A stretch of DNA of 64,000 bases. Source: Salinisphaera japonica YTM-1 (lineage in GTDB: Bacteria; Pseudomonadota; Gammaproteobacteria; Nevskiales; Salinisphaeraceae). The translations under genes were made by a program, and so were the position numbers. The stretch spans positions 1-64,000 of the forward strand of contig NZ_AYKG01000069.1 of NCBI RefSeq assembly GCF_003788585.1. The letters are read 5' to 3'. A model generated the notes under the pieces. The model was given only the letters and a program-made list of their open reading frames with translations, searched no databases and had not been told where the DNA came from. Positions 17,281 through 26,466 of this stretch are shown here, piece by piece. How positions within the stretch are numbered: the stretch's first letter is position 1; every line of letters starts with the position of its first letter.

Positions 17281-18480
17281 TCAACGATGCGGTGAGCCGT
17301 CTGGCTGGTGCGAATATCGGGCGCCGGACGCATCGGAATCCGGCGTATCGGCCAGGTCCAGCGACAGCCCGTCGATCGCATCGGTCTGCTCACGGGCGGC
17401 GCGTTGGCTGGCCAGCTTGATGTTCAAACGCAGCTCGTTGGCCGAGTCCGCGTGGCGCAGCGCTTCGGTCAAATCGATCGCCCCTGCCTCGTAGAGCGCA
17501 AACAGATGCTGGTCGAAGGTCTGCATGCCCTGCTCGGCGCCGCGGGCCATCGCCTCGCGCAGCTCGACCAGGCGCCCGCGCAGAATCAGATCGCTGACCA
17601 GCGGCGTGGCCAGCAGGAGCTCCAGTGCGGGCACGCGCCCGCCGGCAGCCCGGCGCACCAAGCGCTGGCTGACCACGCCCCGCAGGTTCAGCGATAGATC
17701 CATCAACCGCTGGGCACGTTCGGCCTCGTCGAACAGATTGAGCACGCGATCGATCGCCTGGCTGGCGTTGTTGGCGTGCAGGCTAGCCAGCACCAAATGC
17801 CCGGTCTCGGCGAAATTCAGTGCATGTTCCATCGTCTCGCGCGAGCGCACCTCGCCGACCAGAATGACGTCCGGGGCCTGGCGCAGGGTGTTCTGGAGGG
17901 CGGCCGTCCAGCTCTGAGTATCCACGCCGATCTCGCGCTGGGTCACGATCGAGGCCGCGTGTTCGTGCACGAACTCGATCGGGTCTTCCAGCGTGATGAT
18001 GTGCCCGGCCGCATGACGGTTGCGATGGCCCAGCATGGCAGCCAGCGAGGTGGATTTTCCCGACCCCGTGGCGCCCACGAACAGCACCAGCCCGCGCTGG
18101 GCCATGACCAGCTCGGCCAGCGTGTCCGGCAAATCAAGATCGGCCAGCGTCGGGATCTCGGTGTTGATGACCCGTATCACCGCCCCGCTGTGCCCGCGCT
18201 GGACGAACGCTGACACCCGAAACCGCCCGGCGGCGCCGGCGATGGCGAATTGCGCTTCCTGCGTCTCGGCGAACATCGCGCACTGGGCATGGCTCATCGA
18301 TGCCGCAACCAGGCGCTCCGCCTGTTCGGGGCCCAGTGCACGCTCCATGAGCGCGACCAGCCGGCCATCCTTCTTGATCGCCGGGGCGAATCCTGCGGTG
18401 ATGAACAGATCCGAGCCGCCCTCGCTCACCAGGCGTTCGAGCAGCACCGTCAAGAGCTTATCGGCCTGTTCTACGTTCAT
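17281..18480 (-). CDS. pilU: Type IV pilus retraction ATPase PilU
   Basis: A 399-residue PilT/GspE-type hexameric ATPase. It has Walker A GATGSGKST, an Asp box in IITLEDPIEFVH, Walker B in VILVGEVRSRET and a His box in ETGHLVLASLHAN. It lacks the AIRNLIRE motif of PilT, which supports PilU. A polar C-terminal extension (DSDASGARYSHQ) follows the core. The ATG overlaps the pilT stop by four bases. PilU assists PilT in pilus retraction and twitching. Confidence 0.9.
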   Translation of the reverse strand: MNVEQADKLLTVLLERLVSEGGSDLFITAGFAPAIKKDGRLVALMERALGPEQAERLVAASMSHAQCAMFAETQEAQFAIAGAAGRFRVSAFVQRGHSGAVIRVINTEIPTLADLDLPDTLAELVMAQRGLVLFVGATGSGKSTSLAAMLGHRNRHAAGHIITLEDPIEFVHEHAASIVTQREIGVDTQSWTAALQNTLRQAPDVILVGEVRSRETMEHALNFAETGHLVLASLHANNASQAIDRVLNLFDEAERAQRLMDLSLNLRGVVSQRLVRRAAGGRVPALELLLATPLVSDLILRGRLVELREAMARGAEQGMQTFDQHLFALYEAGAIDLTEALRHADSANELRLNIKLASQRAAREQTDAIDGLSLDLADTPDSDASGARYSHQPDGSPHR

Positions 18481-19514
18481 GGGAGCGCGTCCTTCTGCAC
18501 GGCATAACGCCGGGCCTGATCACGGCCCACGATACCGCGACGCAGCAGATCGGCCAGACACTGGTCGAGGGTCTGCATGCCGTGGGCCTGCCCGGTCTGG
18601 ATGGCCGAATACATCTGGGCGGTCTTGCCCTCGCGGATCAGGTTTCGAATAGCCGGGGTGCCGCGCATGATCTCGTGGGCGGCCACACGCCCGCCCTCGG
18701 GTTTCTTCAACAGAGTCTGAGAGATCACCGCCGCCAGCGACTCCGAGAGCATCGCGCGCACCATGTCTTTCTCACCGCCGGGAAATACATCGATCACGCG
18801 GTCGATGGTCTTGGCCGCTGATACGGTATGCAGCGTGCCAAAGACCAAATGCCCGGTTTCGGCCGCTGTGAGCGCCAGGCGGATGGTTTCCAGATCGCGC
18901 AGCTCGCCCACCAGAATCGTGTCCGGATCCTCGCGCAGCGCGCTGCGCAGGGCTGCGGCGAACGAGTGCGTATCGCGGGCCACTTCGCGCTGGTTGATCA
19001 GGCAGCGATGCGAGGCATGCACGAACTCGATCGGGTCTTCGATGGTCAGAATATGGCCCAGCTCGTGCCGATTCTTGTGATCGATCATCGCGGCCAGCGT
19101 GGTCGATTTGCCCGACCCCGTGGGCCCCGTGACGAGCACCAGCCCGCGGGCCAGGCCGGCGATATCGGCAAAGCTGCCCGGTGCGCCCAATTCAGCCAAC
19201 GAAAGCACGTCGGCCGGGATGGCACGAAACACGGCCGCCGAGCCCCGGTTCTGTTGAAACGCGTTGACACGAAACCGCGCCAGACCCGGGATCTCGAAGG
19301 AAAAATCCGTTTCCCAGTGCTCGTCGAAATCCCGACGCTGGCGGTCATTCATGATCTCGGTGATCAGCTCGAAGACTTCTTTCTCGGGCATCGCCGGCAG
19401 ATTGATCCGCCGGATATCGCCATCGACGCGAATCATGGGCGCCAGGCCCGCCGACAAGTGCAGATCCGAGGCCGATTGCTTGACCGCAAAGGCCAGCAGC
19501 TGTGCGATATCCAT
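18477..19514 (-). CDS. pilT: Type IV pilus retraction ATPase PilT
   Basis: A 345-residue retraction motor with Walker A TGPTGSGKST, Asp box, Walker B in TILVGELRDLET, His box ETGHLVFGTLHT and the diagnostic PilT motif AIRNLIREGK near residue 290. It forms an operon with pilU and is divergent from yggS, a conserved gammaproteobacterial arrangement. A dispersed TIR element now occupies the divergent intergenic region (19559-19866), so the pilT promoter must lie in or close to that repeat. Confidence 0.95.
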   Translation of the reverse strand: MDIAQLLAFAVKQSASDLHLSAGLAPMIRVDGDIRRINLPAMPEKEVFELITEIMNDRQRRDFDEHWETDFSFEIPGLARFRVNAFQQNRGSAAVFRAIPADVLSLAELGAPGSFADIAGLARGLVLVTGPTGSGKSTTLAAMIDHKNRHELGHILTIEDPIEFVHASHRCLINQREVARDTHSFAAALRSALREDPDTILVGELRDLETIRLALTAAETGHLVFGTLHTVSAAKTIDRVIDVFPGGEKDMVRAMLSESLAAVISQTLLKKPEGGRVAAHEIMRGTPAIRNLIREGKTAQMYSAIQTGQAHGMQTLDQCLADLLRRGIVGRDQARRYAVQKDALP

Positions 19515-19558
19515 GTCTCCCCCTGTTGATGATGGCCGCCGGAGGGCGAACCTCGGTC

Positions 19559-19866
19559 TAGGGCGTGTTGAGGTTTCATACGAGCCCGCGCCAAGCGCTC
19601 CATATTGTGACTATGGGCGGCAAGACGAGGCGTAGCCCGCTTGGCGTGTCATTGTCGCGCAGTGGGCTAGAACGCTGGGTTGGCGACGTCGTTAATTTTA
19701 GGGCGCTTGTCCCGAGAGGTTGGGCCGCCCATAAAAATTGAAGATGGGCGCCGTGGCGCTAGCGAGTCTTGATCGTGGCACAGCCAGAGCCGCGACTCGC
19801 GCCTTGCAGGACACACTGCGGACTCTCGACGAAAGCGGCGCTCGTATAAAACCTCAACACGCCCTA
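19559..19866. repeat. Dispersed TIR element, copy B (308 bp)
   Basis: Non-coding element with terminal inverted repeats TAGGGCGTGTTGAGGTTTCA at the left and the complementary end at the right. Compared with copy A, the outer arm has changed at several bases (CCTGTTGCCG to CGTGTTGAGG), and the right arm carries the matching changes (CCTCAACACG), so pairing is kept. Shared internal blocks include CCGCGCCAAGCGCT, GTGGGCTAGAACGCTG, GAGTCTTGATCGTGGCAC and CTCGCGCCTTGCAGGACAC. It fills the pilT-yggS divergent region. Confidence 0.88.
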
Positions 19867-19910
19867 GCATGCGTTATCCTAGCGGCTCGCCTTCTTCTGC
19901 GTGCAAAGCG

Positions 19911-20624
19911 ATGGCCGAAACCCCCGATACCGATATCGACGTGGCCGCCCGGCTGGCCACGGTACGCGATCAGATCGCCGCGGCCGCGCAGGCCCACGCG
20001 CGCGCACCGAATACGATCACGCTGGTAGCCATCAGCAAGAAAAAGCCGGCCACGATGATCGAGACCGCACTGGCCGCCGGCCAGCGCGATTTCGGCGAGA
20101 ACTATCTCCAGGATGCGCTCGACAAGATTGACGCCCTGGCCGATGCCGAGCCGGCACCGATATGGCACTTCGTGGGCGATATCCAGTCCAACAAGACCCG
20201 CGATATCGCCGCCCACTTCGCCTGGGCCCATGCCGTGGATCGCTTCAAGATCGCGCGGCGCCTGTCCGAGCAGCGCCCGGATGACATGGCGCCGCTCAAT
20301 ATCTGTATTCAGGTCAATATCGACGACGAAGACAGCAAATCCGGTGTCGCACCGCCAGACGTGCCCGAACTGGCGGCCCGGATCGCCGAATTGCCCGGCG
20401 TATGCCTGCGCGGCCTGATGACCATTCCGGCCTACAGCGACGATTTCGAGGCCCAGCGCAAGCCATTTGCCCGCCTGCGGGATATCCAGGCCGATCTGGT
20501 AGCCCGCGGCTTCGCGCTGGACACCCTCTCGATGGGCATGACCGCCGATATCGACGCGGCCATCGCCGAAGGCGCGACCCATGTGCGTGTCGGCACCGCG
20601 ATCTTCGGCGCGCGCGACACTTGA
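19911..20624 (+). CDS. yggS: YggS family pyridoxal-phosphate homeostasis protein
   Basis: A 237-residue PLP-binding TIM-barrel protein without known enzymatic activity, involved in vitamin B6 balance. The PLP lysine is in LVAISKKKP, followed by [27 protein letters not shown] and [13 protein letters not shown] are further signatures. ATG 19911 gives the family length; an in-frame ATG at 19869, three bases past the dispersed repeat, is less likely. It is divergent from pilT and followed by rpiA. Confidence 0.92.
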   Translation: MAETPDTDIDVAARLATVRDQIAAAAQAHARAPNTITLVAISKKKPATMIETALAAGQRDFGENYLQDALDKIDALADAEPAPIWHFVGDIQSNKTRDIAAHFAWAHAVDRFKIARRLSEQRPDDMAPLNICIQVNIDDEDSKSGVAPPDVPELAARIAELPGVCLRGLMTIPAYSDDFEAQRKPFARLRDIQADLVARGFALDTLSMGMTADIDAAIAEGATHVRVGTAIFGARDT

Positions 20625-20652
20625 GCCATTTTCTTCCGCCCGTGACAGAGCT

Positions 20653-21315
20653 ATGAGCAACAACGAACAACAAAAGCGCGCCGCCGCCGAGGCCGCCTAT
20701 GAATACGTCGTCGAAGGCGAGTATCTGGGCGTGGGTACCGGCTCTACCGTCAATCATTTCATTGACGTGCTGGCCGAGCGCCGCCCGGCCATCAAGGGCT
20801 GTGTCTCCAGCTCCGAGGCCACCACCGCGCGCTTGAAACGAGCCGGCTTCGATGTCGAGACCCTCAACTTTGCCGGTGATCTGTCGGTCTATGTCGACGG
20901 CGCCGATGAAGTCAGCCCCCAGCTGGCGCTGATCAAGGGCGGCGGCGGTGCCATGACGCGCGAAAAGATCATCGCCCAGGTCTCGGACACCTTCGTGTGC
21001 ATGGTTGATACCTCCAAGCAGGTCGATGTGCTTGGTGCGTTTCCCCTGCCCATCGAGGTGATCGAGATGGGCCGCAGTGCCGTGGCCCGGGCGCTGGTGA
21101 AGATGGGCGGCCTGCCCGAGCTGCGCGAGGATTTTCGCAGCGACAACGGCCACCCGATCATCGATGTCTATAACCTGGACCTGACGGATCCGAAAGCCGT
21201 GGAAGCCCGTATCAACGCCATCCCAGGCGTGGTCACCGTAGGCCTGTTCGCCCAGCGGCCGGCCGATGTTCTGATCGTCGCCGGCGCAGACGGCGTCACG
21301 ACGAAAAAACGCTAA
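20653..21315 (+). CDS. rpiA: Ribose-5-phosphate isomerase A
   Basis: A 220-residue isomerase interconverting ribose-5-phosphate and ribulose-5-phosphate. The phosphate loop [12 protein letters not shown], the catalytic DGADEV and [12 protein letters not shown] are all present. ATG 20653 is chosen because it gives the family N-terminus. It lies 28 bp downstream of yggS and 19 bp upstream of moaD, so it may share a transcript with the molybdopterin genes. Confidence 0.94.
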   Translation: MSNNEQQKRAAAEAAYEYVVEGEYLGVGTGSTVNHFIDVLAERRPAIKGCVSSSEATTARLKRAGFDVETLNFAGDLSVYVDGADEVSPQLALIKGGGGAMTREKIIAQVSDTFVCMVDTSKQVDVLGAFPLPIEVIEMGRSAVARALVKMGGLPELREDFRSDNGHPIIDVYNLDLTDPKAVEARINAIPGVVTVGLFAQRPADVLIVAGADGVTTKKR

Positions 21316-21334
21316 TCCTGACCTGCGAGATGCC

Positions 21335-21592
21335 ATGAACGACGATCTAGCCAACATCACGCTCGAAGCCAACGGCGCGCTGATCGATCATCTCGGCGAA
21401 ACGGCCGAGATCGCCATGGGCCCGCCCTACACCGTCGAGCGCGTACGCGGCGTCGCCGCCGAGCGCTGGCCGGCCGCAGTGGGCCTGATCTCCCAGTCCG
21501 CCTGTGCCCGTGGTGATGCGTTACTGGCCGACGACGACGAGGTCACCGACGGCGAAACCATCGTGCTGGTCCCGCCCGTCTCCGGCGGCTGA
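21335..21592 (+). CDS. moaD: Molybdopterin synthase sulfur-carrier subunit MoaD
   Basis: An 85-residue ubiquitin-like sulfur carrier ending in the required double glycine (PPVSGG). The C-terminal glycine is thiocarboxylated and donates sulfur to precursor Z in complex with MoaE. The family's late motif DGETIVLVPPVSGG is intact. The next gene, moaE, starts two bases after the stop, so the two subunits are co-translated. Confidence 0.9.
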   Translation: MNDDLANITLEANGALIDHLGETAEIAMGPPYTVERVRGVAAERWPAAVGLISQSACARGDALLADDDEVTDGETIVLVPPVSGG

Positions 21593-21594
21593 CT

Positions 21595-22032
21595 ATGCAC
21601 CTGACCGCCGAACCGCTTGATCTGGAGGCCCTGCTGGCCGAGACCGAGGACGAGACCTGCGGCGCGCTCGTGGCCTTTGGCGGCACGGTGCGCCTGGCCA
21701 ACGCCGGCAAAACCGTGGCTTCGATGGACTACTCGGCCTACGGGCCGCTGGCAGCACGCACCATGGCCGATATCGAGACCGAGACCCTCGATGCGTTTGA
21801 TATCGGCCACTGCCGCATGATTCATCGCACGGGCCGGCTGGTTCTCGGCGAGGTCAGCGTGTATATCGTGGTGCGCGGCGTGCACCGCGCGCCGGCGTTC
21901 GCGGCGGCCGAGCACGCGCTCGAGGAATTGAAGGCCCGGGTCGCGGTCTGGAAGAACGAAACCTACAGCGACGGCAGCCAGGCCTATCTCGAAGGCACCG
22001 AGCTGGCGCGTCCCGAACGCTCTCGCAACTGA
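21595..22032 (+). CDS. moaE: Molybdopterin synthase catalytic subunit MoaE
   Basis: A 145-residue catalytic partner of MoaD, converting cyclic pyranopterin monophosphate to molybdopterin. Family features include GALVAFGGTVR near the N-terminus, MDYSAYGPLA, the basic HRTGRLVLGEV and VHRAPAFAAAEHALEELK segments, and the active-site lysine in VWKNETYSDG. It is flanked by moaD and the moaC-moaB fusion in one transcription unit. Confidence 0.92.
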   Translation: MHLTAEPLDLEALLAETEDETCGALVAFGGTVRLANAGKTVASMDYSAYGPLAARTMADIETETLDAFDIGHCRMIHRTGRLVLGEVSVYIVVRGVHRAPAFAAAEHALEELKARVAVWKNETYSDGSQAYLEGTELARPERSRN

Positions 22033-22053
22033 TCTTTTGGACAAGGCGGCTCG

Positions 22054-22971
22054 ATGAAAAACGTCGGCATGAAGCCCGATACCCTGCGCTCGGCCACCGC
22101 CGGCGCCAAGTTCTACGCGCCGGCGCACTGCCTGGCGCGGATCGCCGCGCGCGATACCGAAAAAGGCGACCCGCAGGCCAGCGCGCGTATCGCCGGCATC
22201 CTGGCCGCCAAACGCACGGATGAGCTGTTGCCGTTGTGTCATCCGTTGCCGATCCATGCCGCGGAAGTGCGCTTCACGATCCACGACGACCACGTCGCCA
22301 TCGCCGCCGACGTGCATACCATCGGGCCCACCGGCGTCGAGATGGAAGCGCTCACCGCCGCCAGCATGGCCGCGCTCACGCTCTATGACATGCTCAAGCC
22401 CTACGCCGAACCCGACGAGCTGGCCATCGGTGATACGCATCTCATCGACAAGACCGGCGGCAAGTCCGACCACGTACGCAAACTTGACGCACCGATCAAG
22501 GCCGCGGTGTTCGTCGTCTCGAACCCGGTCGTCGACGGCAACAAGCCGGATACCGCAGGCCAGCAGGTCAAGGCCGATCTGGAAGCGGCCGGCTTCACCC
22601 CGATCGATTATCAGCTGTCGGCCGAAGCGCCGGAACAGCTCCAGGCCGCCATCGACCACGCGCTGGCCACGGATTGCGGGCTTATCGTCACGGTGGGCGG
22701 TACAGGCATCGGCCCGAACGACAAGGTGGTGGAAACGGTCGAACCGTTATTGACCACGCCCATGCCGGGCCTGATGGAAACCGCGAGAGCCTTCGGCCAG
22801 CGGCGTAGCCCCCAGGCCGTGATGTCGCGCGGCGTGGCCGGTTTCATTGGCAACACGCTTGCACTGACCTTTCCCGGCTCGCGCGGCGGCGCCGAGGAAA
22901 CGATGACCGCGCTGCTCCCCAGCCTGGTGCATATCCTGAAGATCCAGGCGCGCTTCGCCAGCGGGCAGTAA
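22054..22971 (+). CDS. Bifunctional MoaC-MoaB fusion (MoaCB)
   Basis: A 305-residue two-domain protein. Residues about 1-155 are MoaC, the cyclic pyranopterin monophosphate synthase, with KRTDELLPLCHPLPIH, GVEMEALTAAS and DKTGGKSDH. Residues about 158-305 are a MoaB/MogA-type domain, with VVSNPVVDG, the molybdopterin-binding loop TVGGTGIGPND and SRGVAGFIGNTL. MoaC acts before MoaDE, while MoaB/MogA-type domains adenylate molybdopterin, so the fusion joins steps on either side of MoaDE. No stop or frameshift separates the domains. Confidence 0.9.
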   Translation: MKNVGMKPDTLRSATAGAKFYAPAHCLARIAARDTEKGDPQASARIAGILAAKRTDELLPLCHPLPIHAAEVRFTIHDDHVAIAADVHTIGPTGVEMEALTAASMAALTLYDMLKPYAEPDELAIGDTHLIDKTGGKSDHVRKLDAPIKAAVFVVSNPVVDGNKPDTAGQQVKADLEAAGFTPIDYQLSAEAPEQLQAAIDHALATDCGLIVTVGGTGIGPNDKVVETVEPLLTTPMPGLMETARAFGQRRSPQAVMSRGVAGFIGNTLALTFPGSRGGAEETMTALLPSLVHILKIQARFASGQ

Positions 22972-22987
22972 CACGACATCGAAAACA

Positions 22988-23008
22988 GCCGGCGCGAGAC
23001 GCGCCGGC
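22988..23008. terminator. Perfect hairpin between convergent genes
   Basis: A perfect nine-base-pair stem (GCCGGCGCG with CGCGCCGGC) and a three-base loop lie between the moaCB stop and the end of the convergent DUF1496-like gene. There is no T-tract, so intrinsic termination is plausible but not certain. Confidence 0.5.
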
Positions 23009-23019
23009 CGGCCTTGTGG

Positions 23020-23469
23020 TTACTCGTCTTCTTTCACGGCCACCCAGTGCAGCGTGCCCGACGTATCGTCGGCCATGGCCTGGCAGGCATAAGGCTTCTG
23101 GTTCATCGTCACGACCGCGCCCGGGCTGTACGCCTGGTCCTTGCTCAAGCACACATGACGTAGCGGGTTACCCGCGGCCATCGGCCCGTCGGGCGGCGGC
23201 GGTGCATGACGGCCAGGGCCGTGATGCGGGCCCATTGACTTTTTATGGTCCATCGGCTTGTCGTTGCCATTGGCCGCCTGCTGCGGCATCGACGAACGCG
23301 GCTGCTGCTGTTGTTGCTGCTGGCCGGCTTGTTGCTTCGACTGCGTCGGCGATTGATTCATCGACGACTCGTTATCGCCGCTGCCGCCCGACTGGGCCCA
23401 GACCGGTACGGCTACCAGAGCGGCCACGGCCACAACGCCGGCAGCCACAAAACCTTGAGATCGACGCAT
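23020..23469 (-). CDS. Exported Gln-rich protein with DUF1496-like C-terminus
   Basis: A 149-residue exported protein. The start at 23469 has GGAGG upstream and gives a Sec signal peptide (MRRSQGFVAAGVVAVAALVA, cleavage after WAQ or VWA). The middle is low complexity (polyglutamine, Met/His/Pro-rich). The C-terminal region (HVCLSKDQAYSPGAVV, CQAM, LHWVAV) matches the pattern of DUF1496/YnjH-type small periplasmic proteins with two cysteines. Function unknown. It is convergent with the molybdopterin operon and co-oriented with modABC. Confidence 0.65.
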   Translation of the reverse strand: MRRSQGFVAAGVVAVAALVAVPVWAQSGGSGDNESSMNQSPTQSKQQAGQQQQQQQPRSSMPQQAANGNDKPMDHKKSMGPHHGPGRHAPPPPDGPMAAGNPLRHVCLSKDQAYSPGAVVTMNQKPYACQAMADDTSGTLHWVAVKEDE

Positions 23470-23548
23470 ACATCCTCCAGATGTGGTTGAATCATCTCTA
23501 GATGGCGCGTTTTCCAACCCGCCGTCAACTACCGCTCGTCGCCTGATC

Positions 23549-24658
23549 TTATAACCCGCCCAAGCGTTGCCACGCCTGCTCAGCCAGGGCGAGAGATTTG
23601 ATGATCGCGGTCACGGTATCGCCCGGGGCCAGCCGCATGGCCGGTGCCGAAAAACGCGTGATGCGCGCATCCAGGCGTTGGCCGGCCACATCCAGGCGCA
23701 CCTCGACGCCCTGCCCATCGGCGGTCTCAGTCATGCCCGTGATGCGCGCCGCCAGCCGGTTGAGCGCGCTCATGTCGGCCGGCACCTCGCGCGCCAGGAT
23801 CACGTCCAAGGCACGCACATGCACCGTGATCTCGTCGCCGGTGTTGTTCGCATCCAGCTGCGGCACGTACAGGCGCTGATCGCCGAGCGCCAACACACTC
23901 AACCCGTCGACGGCCTGATGCGCGATCGGGCGGGCCCGCAAGAGCGTGCCGGCCTCGTGGTAGCCGGTATCGCCCAGCAATTCCGGCCGGGCCAAAAAAT
24001 CGGCCGTCGGCCCGGCAAAGACGACGCGCCCGTCATCCACGGCCGCCACATAACGATTGGCCAGACGCAGCAGCTCATCCAGCTGATGCGTGACGAACAC
24101 GATCGGCAGCTCCGTCTCGGCGCCGAGGCGCTCGATATAGGGCAGCACTTCGGCGCGGCGAGCCACGTCGAGCGCGGCCAGTGGCTCATCGAGCAGCAGC
24201 ATATCGGGTTCGGACAGCAGCGCCCGGCCGATCGCCACGCGTTGGGCCTCGCCGCCAGAGAGTGCCGCCGTGCGGCGAGTGAGCAACGCACCGATATCCA
24301 GCATCTCGACCACGTGATCGAAGCGCGCCCGGCTTGCCCGTTTTCGAGCAAACCAGCGCCCATAGGTCAGGTTGTGGGTGACGTTCAGATGCGCGAACAG
24401 CCGCGGCTGCTGGAACACCACGCCCAGTCGGCGACGATGCGTGGGCGTATTGACGGCGTGCCTGCTATCGAAGACGTCCCGCCCGTTGATTCGCACATGC
24501 CCCGCGTCGGGCCGCGCCAGCCCGGCGATTACGCGCAGCAGCGAGCTCTTGCCGGCCCCGGATGGCCCGAACAGCCCGATCACTCGCTCATCGCTGGCCA
24601 GTGTGGCCTGCAGTTTGAACGCGCCCTGGCGCAGGGAGATATCCAGATCGAGGCTCAT
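23549..24658 (-). CDS. modC: Molybdate ABC transporter ATP-binding protein ModC
   Basis: A 369-residue ATPase of the molybdate importer. Walker A is GPSGAGKSS near residue 32, the signature LSGGEAQRVAIGRALL and Walker B MLLLDEP follow, and the C-terminal third (about 300-365) is a MOP-like domain (SALNRLAARITGM, APAMRLAPGDTVTAIIKS). ATG 24658 overlaps the modB stop as ATGA. It is the last gene of modABC. Confidence 0.93.
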   Translation of the reverse strand: MSLDLDISLRQGAFKLQATLASDERVIGLFGPSGAGKSSLLRVIAGLARPDAGHVRINGRDVFDSRHAVNTPTHRRRLGVVFQQPRLFAHLNVTHNLTYGRWFARKRASRARFDHVVEMLDIGALLTRRTAALSGGEAQRVAIGRALLSEPDMLLLDEPLAALDVARRAEVLPYIERLGAETELPIVFVTHQLDELLRLANRYVAAVDDGRVVFAGPTADFLARPELLGDTGYHEAGTLLRARPIAHQAVDGLSVLALGDQRLYVPQLDANNTGDEITVHVRALDVILAREVPADMSALNRLAARITGMTETADGQGVEVRLDVAGQRLDARITRFSAPAMRLAPGDTVTAIIKSLALAEQAWQRLGGL

Positions 24659-25338
24659 GTCTGGCGCCTGCGGATACGTCGGGCGACCCATTCGGCCAGC
24701 ACCAGCGCAGAAAGCGAGACCGCGATCGAGACCACGATCAGCTGGGCGGCCTGTGACTCGCCGCCCGGCACCTGGATGAAGCTGTAGATTGCCAGCGGCA
24801 GTGTGCGTGTCTCGCCCGGGATATTGGCGGCGAAAGTGATCGTGGCCCCGAACTCGCCCAGGGCCCGCGCGAATGCCAGCACCAGCCCGGCCAGCACGCC
24901 CGGCAGCGCCAGTGGCAGCGTCACGGTCAGCCAGACCATGACGGGCGCAGCCCCCAGCGTGGCCGCGGCGGCCTCGCTGCCGGCGTCGATAGCCTCCAGC
25001 GACAGTCGAATGGGGCGCACCATGAGCGGAAACCCCATGATCGCGCCGGCCAGCGCGGCCCCGGTCCAGTGAAAAGCGAACACGATCCCCAGATGCTCGG
25101 CCAGCCAGCCGCCGATCAGCCCGCGTCGGCCAAGCACCACGAGCAGCAGATAACCGGTGACCACCGGCGGCAAGACCAGCGGCAAATGCACGAGCGCGTC
25201 GACGATCATCCGCCAACGGCTGGTCGAGCGGGCGAGAAACCAGGCCACCGCCAGGGCAAGCGGCAGGCTGAACGCCACCGCCGTGCCCGCGACCTTCAGG
25301 CTGAGTTGAACGACCTCGAGCTGTGTCGCATCCAGCAT
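24655..25338 (-). CDS. modB: Molybdate ABC transporter permease ModB
   Basis: A 227-residue permease with about five hydrophobic segments and the EAA loop (EAAAATLGAAPVMVWLTV, then LPLALPGV) that contacts ModC. It lies between modA (six bases away) and modC (four-base overlap). It forms the membrane channel of the molybdate importer. Confidence 0.93.
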   Translation of the reverse strand: MLDATQLEVVQLSLKVAGTAVAFSLPLALAVAWFLARSTSRWRMIVDALVHLPLVLPPVVTGYLLLVVLGRRGLIGGWLAEHLGIVFAFHWTGAALAGAIMGFPLMVRPIRLSLEAIDAGSEAAAATLGAAPVMVWLTVTLPLALPGVLAGLVLAFARALGEFGATITFAANIPGETRTLPLAIYSFIQVPGGESQAAQLIVVSIAVSLSALVLAEWVARRIRRRQT

Positions 25339-25344
25339 GTGCGT

Positions 25345-26154
25345 CTAGTCGGCCTCATCCACGACTTGAAAACCCCACCGCTGAAAACGCTTGGCCGCTT
25401 CCGGCGCACTCAAAAACATTAAAAAACCGGCCGCCGCGGACGAATCCGCCTGGCGCGTCAACGCGGCCGGATAAATGATCGGGTCGTGCGTATCAGCGGG
25501 AAAACGCGCCACGACCTTCACGTCGTCTTCGGCCAGCGCGTCCGAGGCATAGACAATGCCCAGCGGTGCCTCGCCCCGGGCCACAAGTGCCAGGGCCGCG
25601 CGCACGTCCTCGGCCTGGGCGATCCGCTGCGACATGTCGTCCCAGGCGCCCAGATGTTGCAACGCCTGGCGGCCATAAATGCCGGCCGGCACGCTCTGGG
25701 TATCGGCCATGGCCAGATACCGGCCCTGTGGCAGGGCCGCGGCCAGATCCAACGGATTCGTCATCGCAATCTGCGTGCTCGAATCTGTTGGCGCCACGAG
25801 TACAAGCGCATTTCGCAGCAGATCACGCCGGGAATCGGCCCGGATCAGCCCATCCTTTTCCAGCTGATCCATCCAGCGCTCGTTGGCCGAGACATAGACA
25901 TCGGCCGGGGCGCCCGCCTCGATCTGGCGGGCCAGCGTCGAGCTGCCGGCATAGCTGATCTTCAGATCGGTTTGCGGGTGATGTTTTTCATAGGCCGTGG
26001 CCACGTCGTCCATGGCGTTTTTCAGACTGGCCGCGGCAAAGACCGTGACCGACGTATCGTCGGCGGCCATGCCCGGCGTGGCCAGTAACGAGCAGAACAA
26101 GAACAGGCATAGGCTCTGTTGCCATTTCACACGAGTCCGCGCCAAGCGTTTCAT
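25345..26154 (-). CDS. modA: Molybdate-binding periplasmic protein ModA
   Basis: A periplasmic binding protein of about 269 residues. The mature part (ADDTSVTVFAAASLKNAMDD, then SYAGSSTLARQIEAGAPADV) is typical ModA. The putative signal peptide MKRLARTRVKWQQSLCLFLF is unusual: its ATG (26154) and first 14 or so codons lie inside dispersed repeat copy C, which begins at 26110. A GTG at 26130, also inside the repeat, is an alternative start. Ribosome sites are weak for both. The frame is open to 26373, but only through repeat sequence. Confidence 0.85.
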   Translation of the reverse strand: MKRLARTRVKWQQSLCLFLFCSLLATPGMAADDTSVTVFAAASLKNAMDDVATAYEKHHPQTDLKISYAGSSTLARQIEAGAPADVYVSANERWMDQLEKDGLIRADSRRDLLRNALVLVAPTDSSTQIAMTNPLDLAAALPQGRYLAMADTQSVPAGIYGRQALQHLGAWDDMSQRIAQAEDVRAALALVARGEAPLGIVYASDALAEDDVKVVARFPADTHDPIIYPAALTRQADSSAAAGFLMFLSAPEAAKRFQRWGFQVVDEAD

Positions 26155-26426
26155 AAAATTGACCAAGGGCGGCAAGACAGGACGCCGCCCGCCTGGCGTG
26201 TCATTCGGCGCAAGTGGGCTAGAACGCCGGACTGGCGACGTGTCGTTAATTGGGGGCGCTTGTTTCGAACAGAAGGGTCGGTCCGCCCATGAATAATGAA
26301 GATGGGCGCCCTGCCACTGGCGAATCTTGCTCGTGGCACGCCACGACGCTTCAACTCGCGCCTTGCACGACACACTGTGGACTCTCGACGAAAGTGGCGC
26401 TCGCGTGAAACGGCAACAGGCCCTGA
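26110..26426. repeat. Dispersed TIR element, copy C (about 317 bp)
   Basis: Element of the family described at 4396, with terminal repeats TAGGCTCTGTTGCCATTTCA at the left and the complement of AGGGCCTGTTGCCGTTTCA at the right, less perfect than in copies A and B. Internal blocks GTGGGCTAGAACG, CTCGTGGCACGCCACGACG and CTCGCGCCTTGCACGACAC are shared. It lies between modA and the ModE-like palindrome at 26467-26490 and overlaps the modA start region. Confidence 0.85.
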
Positions 26427-26466
26427 CGCATCAACACGCTGCATGAAAAACTCCCGGGGACGATGT

